Below, in pieces: positions 6,392 to 12,350 of a stretch of DNA of 12,350 nucleotides. The notes beneath the pieces are model-generated. The model was not told the DNA's origin. It saw nothing but the letters and a program-made list of their open reading frames with translations, and ran no database searches. Source of the DNA: an uncultured Rhodospirillales bacterium (GTDB lineage Bacteria > Pseudomonadota > Alphaproteobacteria > Acetobacterales > Acetobacteraceae); assembly GCA_903844785.1 (NCBI GenBank), contig CAIMVB010000201.1:1-12350 (forward strand). Reading direction: 5' to 3'. The translations under genes were made by a program, and so were the position numbers. Positions within the stretch are counted from its first letter, which is position 1. Every line of letters starts with the position of its first letter.

Positions 6392-6693
6392 TCCCCGGCG
6401 AAATCATCACCGCCCCCGGCGATATTGCACTCAATGCCGGGCGCGATGCGGTGGAAATCACGGTGGCCAATAAGGGCGACCGCCCGGTGCAAGTGGGCAG
6501 CCATTACCATTTCGCGGAAACCAATCCGCTGCTCGATTTTGATCGCGCCAAGGCGCGCGGCTGCCGGCTGGATATTGCCGCCGGCACGGCAGTGCGTTTT
6601 GAACCGGGGCAAACGCGCAAGGTGCGGCTGATCCCCTTTTCAGGCGCGCGTGTCATCCATGGTTTTCGCGGCGAAACGGAAGGGGCGGTCTGA
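6388..6693 (+). CDS. ureB: Urease beta subunit UreB
   Basis: Structural beta subunit of urease, 101 residues, the usual length for a separate (unfused) UreB. It starts [19 protein letters not shown] and contains the conserved core [18 protein letters not shown] (residues 36-53) and [18 protein letters not shown] (60-77), ending in HGFRGETEG. It overlaps ureA by ATGA and has a strong site AAGGGAGG at 6374-6381, 6 bases before the ATG, so it is translationally coupled to ureA and should be made in equal amount. ureC begins three bases after its stop. Confidence 0.97.
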   Translation: MIPGEIITAPGDIALNAGRDAVEITVANKGDRPVQVGSHYHFAETNPLLDFDRAKARGCRLDIAAGTAVRFEPGQTRKVRLIPFSGARVIHGFRGETEGAV

Positions 6694-6696
6694 CCC

Positions 6697-8409
6697 ATGG
6701 CAACGAAGCTCTCTCGCGCCGCCTATGCTGGCATGTATGGCCCAACAGTGGGCGACCGTGTGCGCCTGGCTGATACGGAAATCTTCATCGAGGTTGAAAA
6801 AGATTTCACCACCTATGGCGAGGAAGTGAAATTCGGCGGCGGCAAGGTGATCCGTGATGGCATGGGCCAATCTCAGGTCACGCGCGCCCAAGGTGCCATG
6901 GATACCGTGATCACCAATGCGCTGATCCTGGATCATTGGGGCGTGCTGAAAGCCGATATCGGGCTGCGCGGCGGGCGGATTGCCGCGATTGGCAAGGCGG
7001 GCAATCCCGACACGCAACCGAATGTGGACATCATCATCGGGCCGGGCACGGAAATCATCGCCGGTGAAGGGCGCATCCTGACCGCGGGTGGGCTTGATGT
7101 GCATATCCATTTCATCTGCCCACAGCAGATCGAAGAAGCGCTGGCATCCGGCATAACCTCCATGTTCGGGGGCGGCACCGGCCCGGCGCATGGCACGCTT
7201 GCCACCACCTGCACGCCCGGCCCTTGGCATATGGAGCGTATGTTGCAGGCCGCCGAGGGCTTTCCGATGAACCTTGGCTTCCTCGGCAAGGGCAATGCGG
7301 CGCTGGCAGCGGGTTTGGAAGAACAAATCCGTGCCGGGGCTTGCGGGCTGAAACTGCATGAGGATTGGGGCACTACACCGAAAGCGATTGATACCTGCCT
7401 TTCAGTGGCGGATGAGATGGATATTCAGATCGCCATCCATACCGATACGCTGAATGAAAGCGGCTTTGTCGAGGAAACCATCAAGGCCATTCGCGGCCGC
7501 ACCATCCAGGCCTTCCATACCGAAGGTGCCGGTGGCGGCCATGCGCCGGATATCCTGCGCCTGGTGGGGGAAGCGGGTGTGCTGCCTTCTTCCACCAACC
7601 CCACCATGCCTTACACGGTGAATACGGTGGATGAGCATTTGGATATGCTCATGGTCTGCCACCACCTCGATCCGCGCATTGCGGAAGATGTGGCCTTTGC
7701 CGAAAGCCGCATTCGCAAGGAAACCATCGCGGCAGAAGATATTCTGCATGATATCGGCGCCATCAGCATGATGTCGTCTGACAGTCAGGCTATGGGCCGT
7801 GTGGGTGAGGTGATTATCCGCACCTGGCAGACCGCGCACAAGATGAAGGTGCAGCGCGGGCGCCTGCCGGAAGAAAAGGGCGATAATGATAACACGCGCG
7901 CCAAGCGCTATATCGCCAAATACACGATCAATCCGGCGATTGCGCAGGGCGTTTCCGATCATGTCGGCAGTATCGAAGTTGGCAAGATTGCCGATCTGGT
8001 GATGTGGACGCCGGCCTTCTTTGGCGTGAAGCCGGATATGGTGTTGAAGGGCGGCACGATTGCCATGGCGCTGATGGGGGACCCCAATGCTTCCATCCCC
8101 ACGCCGCAGCCCGTGCATTACCGCCCGATGTTTGGCAGCTATGGGCGCTCTCGGCTGGTTTCTGCCGTGACTTTCGTGAGCGGTGCGGCGCTGCAAGCCG
8201 ATATTGCGGGCCGTTTCGGGCTTTCGCGCGAATTGCTGGCGGTGCGCAATTGCCGCGGCGGGATCAGCAAGCGCAGCATGGTGCATAATGGCACGCTCCC
8301 GAAAATCGAGGTTGATCCCGAAACCTATGAGGTGCGCGCCGATGGCGTGTTGCTGGTCTGCGAACCCGCCAAAGTGCTGCCCATGGCGCAGCGTTATTTC
8401 ATGTTTTGA
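6697..8409 (+). CDS. ureC: Urease alpha subunit UreC (catalytic)
   Basis: Catalytic subunit that hydrolyses urea to ammonia and carbamate at a dinickel centre in the cytoplasm. The length of 570 residues is normal. All active-site residues known from Klebsiella urease are present with a constant shift of +2: nickel ligands H136, H138, H248, H274 and D362, the carbamylated bridging lysine K219, H221, and the flap residues C321 and H322, plus R338. Motifs include [16 protein letters not shown] (129-144), GLKLHEDWG (217-225) and MVCHHLDP (319-326). The enzyme therefore looks fully active. The ATG at 6697 lies three bases after ureB; a purine-rich stretch GGAAGGGG sits slightly far upstream, within the end of ureB. 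Confidence 0.98.
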   Translation: MATKLSRAAYAGMYGPTVGDRVRLADTEIFIEVEKDFTTYGEEVKFGGGKVIRDGMGQSQVTRAQGAMDTVITNALILDHWGVLKADIGLRGGRIAAIGKAGNPDTQPNVDIIIGPGTEIIAGEGRILTAGGLDVHIHFICPQQIEEALASGITSMFGGGTGPAHGTLATTCTPGPWHMERMLQAAEGFPMNLGFLGKGNAALAAGLEEQIRAGACGLKLHEDWGTTPKAIDTCLSVADEMDIQIAIHTDTLNESGFVEETIKAIRGRTIQAFHTEGAGGGHAPDILRLVGEAGVLPSSTNPTMPYTVNTVDEHLDMLMVCHHLDPRIAEDVAFAESRIRKETIAAEDILHDIGAISMMSSDSQAMGRVGEVIIRTWQTAHKMKVQRGRLPEEKGDNDNTRAKRYIAKYTINPAIAQGVSDHVGSIEVGKIADLVMWTPAFFGVKPDMVLKGGTIAMALMGDPNASIPTPQPVHYRPMFGSYGRSRLVSAVTFVSGAALQADIAGRFGLSRELLAVRNCRGGISKRSMVHNGTLPKIEVDPETYEVRADGVLLVCEPAKVLPMAQRYFMF

Positions 8410-8421
8410 GGCTTGTCTGAC

Positions 8422-8958
8422 ATGACCGAATCTCTCCCTCGCGCCATTCAAGTGCTGCCCGCTGGCGGTTGGGTGGAACGCACCGCCCGCCATCGGGTGA
8501 CGCTCGATTTCGATGACCGTTTCCGCCGCCGTAAGCGCTATATCGCGGAAGATGGTTTTGCCTTTCTGCTGGATCTGGAAGAAGCCACCGCGCTCCGCCA
8601 AGGCGATGGGCTGCTGCTGGAAGGCGGCGGTGTCATTCTGGTGCAGGCCGCGCCTGAGCCCTTGATTGAAGTCACCGCCGAAACGCCAGAACGGTTGGCG
8701 CGTTTGGCATGGCATCTCGGCAATCGGCATTTGCCGACGCAGATTGAAGGCAGCCGGATTTTGATCCGCAAGGATCACGTGATTGAAGCCATGTTGAAGG
8801 GCTTGGGTGCGCAATTGGCCCATGTGGAAGCGGCCTTCGATCCGGAAGGCGGCGCTTATGGCGAACATAATCGCCATCCGGGGCATCATCACCACCATCA
8901 TGGCGATGGTGATCATGACCATCATCATGGCGATGGAAACCACCACCATCACCACTAG
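8422..8958 (+). CDS. ureE: Urease nickel metallochaperone UreE with His-rich C-terminus
   Basis: UreE delivers Ni2+ to the UreDFG-urease activation complex. The protein has 178 residues from the ATG at 8422, chosen because TGAGG lies 11 bases upstream; an in-frame TTG at 8413 is only two bases from that site and less likely. The N-terminal peptide-binding domain (about 1-75) is followed by the metal-binding domain with WHLGNRHLPTQ (97-107) and IRKDHVIEAML (115-125), holding the conserved nickel-site histidines. Residues 149-178 form a His/Gly/Asp tail with 17 histidines, ending in five in a row. Such tails, also known from Klebsiella UreE, bind several extra Ni2+ ions and may store metal. The 3' end overlaps the ureF start by 26 bases. 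Confidence 0.95.
   Translation: MTESLPRAIQVLPAGGWVERTARHRVTLDFDDRFRRRKRYIAEDGFAFLLDLEEATALRQGDGLLLEGGGVILVQAAPEPLIEVTAETPERLARLAWHLGNRHLPTQIEGSRILIRKDHVIEAMLKGLGAQLAHVEAAFDPEGGAYGEHNRHPGHHHHHHGDGDHDHHHGDGNHHHHH
8866..8955 (+). repeat. CAT/CAC-rich repeat encoding the UreE histidine tail
   Basis: Thirty codons containing 17 CAT or CAC codons in clusters (six, one, three and five in a row, plus two single ones), spaced by GGCGATGG-type units. Mixed CAT and CAC use argues for selection on histidine rather than simple slippage. The same DNA read one base on in the ureF frame gives an open run of Ile, Met and Thr codons. Confidence 0.8.
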
Positions 8959-9658
8959 GAAAAAACCCGAAGCGCCTGAGGCGCAGCAGGCGCTGTATCG
9001 GCTGCTGACTTGGCTTTCGCCGGCCTATCCGGTGGGCGCCTATACCTATAGCCATGGGTTGGAAGCGGCGGTGGAAGCGGGCAGCGTGGCCAAGCGCGAT
9101 GGCTTGATCGCCTATGTCTCGGCGGCGCTGCGGCTAGGCGCCGGGCGGGTGGATGGCGCCTTGCTGGTGGCCGCGCATCGCGCCATGGTGAAGGGCGATG
9201 ACAAGGCCTTGGACGAGGTCGCGGCGCTGGGTGCTGCCTGGCGCGGCACGGCAGAGACCGCTTTGGAAGCGGAAGCGCAAGGCACCGCCTTTACCAGCGT
9301 GACATTGGCCGCCTGGCCCACACCACGCTTCGCGGCCTTTGCCGCGCGCCATCCGCGCCAGCTTGCCCATGCGGTGGCCTTTGGAGCGGCGGCTGCGGAA
9401 CAGGGCATTGCGGCGCGTGATGCGGCCTTCGCCTTTCTGGCGGCTTTCGCGGCGAATTTGGTCTCTGCCGGGGTGCGGCTGGTGCCGCTCGGCCAAACCG
9501 ATGGCCAGCTTGCCATCGCCGCCTTGCAACCCAGCGTGGCCGCCGCCGCTGAGGCCGCGCTGACCGCTGATCTCGCCCGGCTTGGCACGGCGGCGCCGAT
9601 GCTTGATATCTTTTCCCTGCGTCATGAGACGCAATACACAAGGTTGTTCAGATCATGA
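8933..9658 (+). CDS. ureF: Urease accessory protein UreF
   Basis: All-helical accessory protein that joins UreD and UreG on apo-urease and gates the UreG GTPase during nickel insertion. From the ATG at 8933 it has 241 residues, a normal size. Markers are [20 protein letters not shown] (residues 24-43), VRLVPLGQ (181-188) and the C-terminal [12 protein letters not shown] (230-241), which in studied UreF contacts its partners. The frame is open much further upstream, but there it only reads the UreE His tail in another phase, so those codons were left out. An ATG at 8927 would add two residues. No Shine-Dalgarno is visible, because the region is CAT/CAC repeat, so translation probably depends on ribosomes ending ureE. 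It overlaps ureG by ATGA. Confidence 0.92.
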   Translation: METTTITTRKKPEAPEAQQALYRLLTWLSPAYPVGAYTYSHGLEAAVEAGSVAKRDGLIAYVSAALRLGAGRVDGALLVAAHRAMVKGDDKALDEVAALGAAWRGTAETALEAEAQGTAFTSVTLAAWPTPRFAAFAARHPRQLAHAVAFGAAAAEQGIAARDAAFAFLAAFAANLVSAGVRLVPLGQTDGQLAIAALQPSVAAAAEAALTADLARLGTAAPMLDIFSLRHETQYTRLFRS

Positions 9659-10287
9659 GCACATCGCAGCATGGCCCGTTTCGCGTTGGCATTGGTGGCC
9701 CGGTTGGGTCCGGCAAAACCGCGTTGGTGGATCGCCTCTGTAAACATATGCGCGACCATTACGATATCGCAGTCATCACGAATGATATTTACACGCGCGA
9801 AGATGCGGAATTCCTGACACGCTCCGGCGCCTTGGTGCCGGAACGCATCGCGGGGGTGGAGACCGGCGGTTGCCCGCATACCGCGATCCGCGAAGATGCC
9901 TCCATCAACCTCGCCGCCGTGCATGATATGGCGACGAAATTCCCAAAGCTTGAAATCCTGTTCATTGAAAGCGGCGGTGATAATCTGGCCGCGACCTTCA
10001 GCCCGGAATTGGCGGACCTGACCATCTATGTGATTGACGTTTCAGCCGGCGATAAAATCCCGCGCAAGGGCGGGCCGGGGATTACGCGGAGCGACTTGTT
10101 GGTAATCAACAAGATTGATCTGGCGCCGCTGGTGGGCGCTGATCTTTCTGTGATGGATCGCGATGCGCGCAAGATGCGCAATGCGCGGCCCTTCATCTTC
10201 ACCAATCTGAAGGCGCTGCAAGGCGTTGCCGAAATCGCCGATTTCATCGTCCAGCAAGGCGGCATTACGCCAAGGGCCGCGGCATGA
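9655..10287 (+). CDS. ureG: Urease accessory GTPase UreG
   Basis: SIMIBI-class GTPase that binds Ni2+ and powers its insertion into urease. The 210 residues carry the P-loop GPVGSGKT (15-22), [12 protein letters not shown] (43-54), the metal-binding CPH motif (C73-P74-H75), ESGGDNL (105-111) and the guanine-recognition NKID (152-155). All key residues are intact. Its start overlaps the ureF stop as ATGA (9655-9658) and its own stop overlaps the next gene as ATGA (10284-10287), so it is tightly coupled on both sides. No His-rich N-terminal tail is present, unlike some UreG proteins; extra histidines sit on UreE instead. Confidence 0.97.
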   Translation: MSTSQHGPFRVGIGGPVGSGKTALVDRLCKHMRDHYDIAVITNDIYTREDAEFLTRSGALVPERIAGVETGGCPHTAIREDASINLAAVHDMATKFPKLEILFIESGGDNLAATFSPELADLTIYVIDVSAGDKIPRKGGPGITRSDLLVINKIDLAPLVGADLSVMDRDARKMRNARPFIFTNLKALQGVAEIADFIVQQGGITPRAAA

Positions 10288-11210
10288 AGGCGCCGCGCCA
10301 TGTCATCATCCTCGGCATGGGGTTGATGGGCTGCGATATCGCGGCGATTTTCCTGAAAGGCGGCTGGCGCGTGAGCGCAGTGGAAACGGCGCGGGATCGT
10401 TGGCCGGCGGCCCAAGCACGCGTGGCGCAATCCATCACGCAGCTTGATGGTGGTCCCGCGCTTGCTGCTGGCCTTACCTTATTCGATGACATGAAGGCGC
10501 CCGATTACGCATCGGCCGAAGCGGTGATTGAAGCCGTGCCGGAACGGCTTGACCTGAAGCGCAAGGTCTTTGCGGAACTTGATGCGCTGGTGCCCGCAGG
10601 CATCCCAATCGCGTCCAATGCATCCGGCTATCGCATCACCGATATCGCGGGCGATCTGCCGGGCCGCGCGCGCTGCGCGAATTTGCATTTCTTCCTGCCC
10701 GCCCATCTGGTGCCGGGCGTCGAAGTGGTGCGCGGCGAATATACGGAACAGGCGGTGTGCGATATTCTCGCCGACATCATGGCGGGTCTTGGCCGCAAGG
10801 TCATTCGCGTGGCCAAGGATGTGCCGGGATTTCTCGCCAATCGCATCCAGCATGCGCTGATGCGCGAAGCCTTTTCGGTGATTGATCAGGGGCTCGCGAC
10901 GGCTGAGGATGTGGATAATGCCGTGCGCTACGCCTTCGGCTTTCGCTATGTCGCGGCGGGGCCGATCCTGCAAAAGGAATTGGCGGGGCTTGAGACGCAG
11001 TTGGAAGCGGGGCGCACCATCTACCCCTCGCTCAACAATAGCCCAGACCCAAGCCCTGGCCTCGCGCGCCTTGTCGCTGATGGCAAGCTTGGTCCCAAAA
11101 CCGGGGAGGGGTTTCGCCCCTGGTCGGCTGAGAAAACCGCCAAGGAACGCGCCCGTTATGAAAAGGCGTTGTTGGCGGCGGCGCGCATTCTGCGTGATGA
11201 GGAAGCGTGA
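10284..11210 (+). CDS. 3-hydroxyacyl-CoA dehydrogenase family NAD-dependent dehydrogenase
   Basis: Soluble NAD-dependent dehydrogenase of 308 residues in the beta-hydroxyacid/3-hydroxyacyl-CoA dehydrogenase group, which also includes carnitine dehydrogenase and lambda-crystallin/gulonate dehydrogenase. The N-terminal Rossmann fold shows GMGLMG (11-16) with E34 ending the second strand, as expected for NAD rather than NADP. Further marks are VIEAVPE (81-87), SNAS (111-114), [19 protein letters not shown] (134-152), where the usual HFFNP has Leu for Asn, and the helical C-terminal domain beginning [19 protein letters not shown] (177-195). The ATGA overlap with ureG places it in the urease operon. 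The substrate cannot be told; a short hydroxyacid or hydroxyacyl-CoA is most likely. A link to urea metabolism is not known for this family. The product of the lyase, glyoxylate, is an oxo acid, but that connection is guesswork. Confidence 0.88.
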   Translation: MKAPRHVIILGMGLMGCDIAAIFLKGGWRVSAVETARDRWPAAQARVAQSITQLDGGPALAAGLTLFDDMKAPDYASAEAVIEAVPERLDLKRKVFAELDALVPAGIPIASNASGYRITDIAGDLPGRARCANLHFFLPAHLVPGVEVVRGEYTEQAVCDILADIMAGLGRKVIRVAKDVPGFLANRIQHALMREAFSVIDQGLATAEDVDNAVRYAFGFRYVAAGPILQKELAGLETQLEAGRTIYPSLNNSPDPSPGLARLVADGKLGPKTGEGFRPWSAEKTAKERARYEKALLAAARILRDEEA

Positions 11211-11261
11211 GATATCGCAAAGGTGAAGTGACGGGCGATCCTGCCCGCGCCATCTTCGCGC

Positions 11262-11921
11262 ATGATTTTCGCGACCAAGCCAAAGGCGCGTTTCGAAAAC
11301 CGCGCTGAAGCGGGACACTGCCTTGCGCCTTTGCTTGCGGCGCGTGGTTATACCGCACCTGTCGTTTACGCACTGCCGCGCGGTGGCGTGCCCGTTGCCA
11401 TTCCCATCGCTGAGGCCTTGGGCGCCCCGCTTGATCTTATCCTGGTACGCAAACTTGGCGTGCCCTGGCAGCCCGAATTGGGGTTTGGCGCTGTCGCTGA
11501 AGGCTTGGATCAGCCTGTCATCAATCAGGAAGTAGTCGCCCATGCTGCCCTGACAGAGGCGGATATGGCGCCGGTGATCGCGCGCGAAAGGGTTGAACTC
11601 ACGCGGCGCGCCGCGCTTTACCTGAAGGGCCGCGCCCGGCTGGACCCGAAGGGGCGTATCGCCATTTTAGTGGATGATGGGCTTGCCACCGGCATCACCG
11701 CGCGCGCAGCCTTGGAAGCGCTACGCAAGCGCGGTGCGGCGCTGTTGGTGCTGGCCGTGCCGGTGGCCGCACCGGACAGCATGGCCGCGTTGCAGGACGC
11801 AGCCGATGAAGTGATTGCCCTGGAAACTGAGGGTTTCCACGGCGGCATCAGCGCATCCTATGCTGATTTTCATCAACTCAGTGATGCCGAAATGATGGCG
11901 CTTTTGGCGCCACCGGTCTGA
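11262..11921 (+). CDS. Phosphoribosyltransferase-family protein (type I PRTase fold)
   Basis: Cytoplasmic protein of 219 residues related to the predicted phosphoribosyltransferases often paired with hydrolase or erythromycin-esterase-like domains elsewhere. It contains YALPRGGVPVA (36-46), LVRKLGVPWQPELGFGAVAE (61-80) and the PRPP-binding loop AILVDDGLATG (134-144) with the two acidic residues D138 and D139. The start is taken at the ATG at 11262; the Shine-Dalgarno is poor. It follows the dehydrogenase gene by 51 bp on the same strand with no terminator seen, so it may be read through from the urease operon. The reaction is unknown for this subgroup; purine salvage would fit the theme, but the sequence does not show the base specificity. 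Confidence 0.85.
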   Translation: MIFATKPKARFENRAEAGHCLAPLLAARGYTAPVVYALPRGGVPVAIPIAEALGAPLDLILVRKLGVPWQPELGFGAVAEGLDQPVINQEVVAHAALTEADMAPVIARERVELTRRAALYLKGRARLDPKGRIAILVDDGLATGITARAALEALRKRGAALLVLAVPVAAPDSMAALQDAADEVIALETEGFHGGISASYADFHQLSDAEMMALLAPPV

Positions 11922-12350
11922 TCAGGCTGCGCGCTGCGGGCGCACCGCCAGCACTTCGCGCAAACGCTGCAAGCGCGCGCGGGCATTATCGCCAAGTTCT
12001 TCATCCGGCCCCGCCACGGTTTCCACCGCCTTCAGTGCCTTACGGCGGGAAGCCGCATCCGGCAGCAAAGCGGTCAGTGTCTTGATCGCTTCTTCCGGGA
12101 AAAGGGTCGCGATCATGGTCTGGTCACGAATGACACCCATGCGATCAGCCGCGGTCATTTGCGCAAAAGGCGCTTCGGTGGTCAGCAATTGATTGGACCG
12201 CGCCAGGCGTGAACGGCGCACCGCGCCACGCGCATCCGCCAGCAGGATCATCATGCGGATCACTGCCTCCGCATAGCCACCGACAGAAAGTTTCGCCTCA
12301 GCCTCAGCGCGTTGTGGCGCATCGGTGGCCACCGAATCCCGCGCGGTCGC
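11922..12350 (-). CDS. C-terminal part of an unidentified protein (possibly DUF3141-like), cut by window edge
   Basis: The frame is open from the right edge to a TGA whose complement is 11922-11924, giving 142 codons before the stop. A GTG at 12332 is an in-frame start candidate, but the open frame continues upstream of it to the edge with no ribosome site, so I treat this as the tail of a longer gene. The segment is helical and charged, rich in Ala and Arg, with LSVGGYAEAVIRMMILLADA and later DRMGVIRDQTMIATLFPEEA. This reminds me of the C-terminal region of DUF3141 proteins, which carry a PHA-synthase/alpha-beta-hydrolase-like domain; I hold that match loosely. The stop codon directly abuts the convergent phosphoribosyltransferase stop (TGATCA at 11919-11924), leaving no intergenic terminator. 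Confidence 0.7.
   Translation of the reverse strand, partial: ATARDSVATDAPQRAEAEAKLSVGGYAEAVIRMMILLADARGAVRRSRLARSNQLLTTEAPFAQMTAADRMGVIRDQTMIATLFPEEAIKTLTALLPDAASRRKALKAVETVAGPDEELGDNARARLQRLREVLAVRPQRAA

Noticed and set aside
8807..8932. 42-codon N-terminal extension of UreF, including an Ile/Met/Thr-rich stretch that looks like a membrane segment
   Set aside because: The hydrophobic look comes from reading the UreE CAT/CAC repeat one base out of phase. The UreF family starts shortly before the [10 protein letters not shown] block.
7402..8955. Long minus-strand open frame (517 codons) opposite ureC and ureE
   Set aside because: It is antisense to well-conserved urease genes. Its His-rich, Met/Val-start composition is the mirror of the ureC codon pattern and the UreE His repeat, with no family match.
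11206..11262. Small hairpin GGGC-N6-GCCC between the dehydrogenase and phosphoribosyltransferase genes
   Set aside because: A four-pair stem in GC-rich DNA without a T run is expected by chance.
10479..11543. Minus-strand open frame (354 codons) opposite the dehydrogenase and phosphoribosyltransferase genes
   Set aside because: It spans two clear plus-strand genes and their gap, has no recognisable motif, and is explained by low stop frequency in GC-rich antisense DNA.

Overview
The window reads as a piece of chromosome from a GC-rich alphaproteobacterium. Evidence for this is the gene order ureD-A-B-C-E-F-G with separate gamma, beta and alpha urease subunits, a short TatA of alphaproteobacterial type, and ATGA stop/start overlaps. 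A relative of the Acetobacteraceae or Rhodospirillales is my guess, but it rests on general protein character and not on a search. No rRNA, tRNA, CRISPR array, insertion sequence, integrase or phage gene was seen.

Left part (1-3100, all minus strand): the N-terminal part of a ChaA-type Ca2+(Na+)/H+ antiporter cut by the window edge, an acetamidase/formamidase (FmdA family), a CorA divalent-metal transporter and a TatA/E translocase subunit. They point the same way but are separated by 78-168 bp gaps that hold strong hairpins, so they are probably separate transcripts. The gap between corA and the amidase gene holds a 44-bp two-part palindrome resembling the short interspersed palindromic repeats common in alphaproteobacterial genomes.

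Middle (3101-5014): a gene-free stretch of 292 bp, then a TerC/Alx-family membrane protein on the plus strand. It converges on allA (ureidoglycolate lyase, minus strand), with a 9-bp perfect hairpin lying inside the last codons of allA. allA diverges from the urease operon across a 143-bp spacer holding two inverted repeats.

Right part (5015-11921, plus strand): a complete urease operon ureD-ureA-ureB-ureC-ureE-ureF-ureG. It is tightly coupled to a 3-hydroxyacyl-CoA-dehydrogenase-family gene that overlaps ureG by ATGA, and is followed after 51 bp by a phosphoribosyltransferase-family gene. The last feature (minus strand) is the C-terminal end of a protein running off the window, abutting the phosphoribosyltransferase gene with no gap.

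Functionally, AllA releases urea and glyoxylate from ureidoglycolate, urease splits the urea to ammonia and CO2, and the formamidase-family enzyme releases ammonia from a small amide, so the window looks like a nitrogen-scavenging neighbourhood. No allantoinase, allantoicase or nickel transporter is present, although CorA-family proteins can carry Ni2+. The two most unusual features are protein tails. UreA carries a 67-residue Lys/Ala/Pro-rich, histone-H1-like extension beyond the normal 99-100 residue gamma subunit. UreE ends in a 30-residue segment with 17 histidines, whose DNA also holds the ureF start region.
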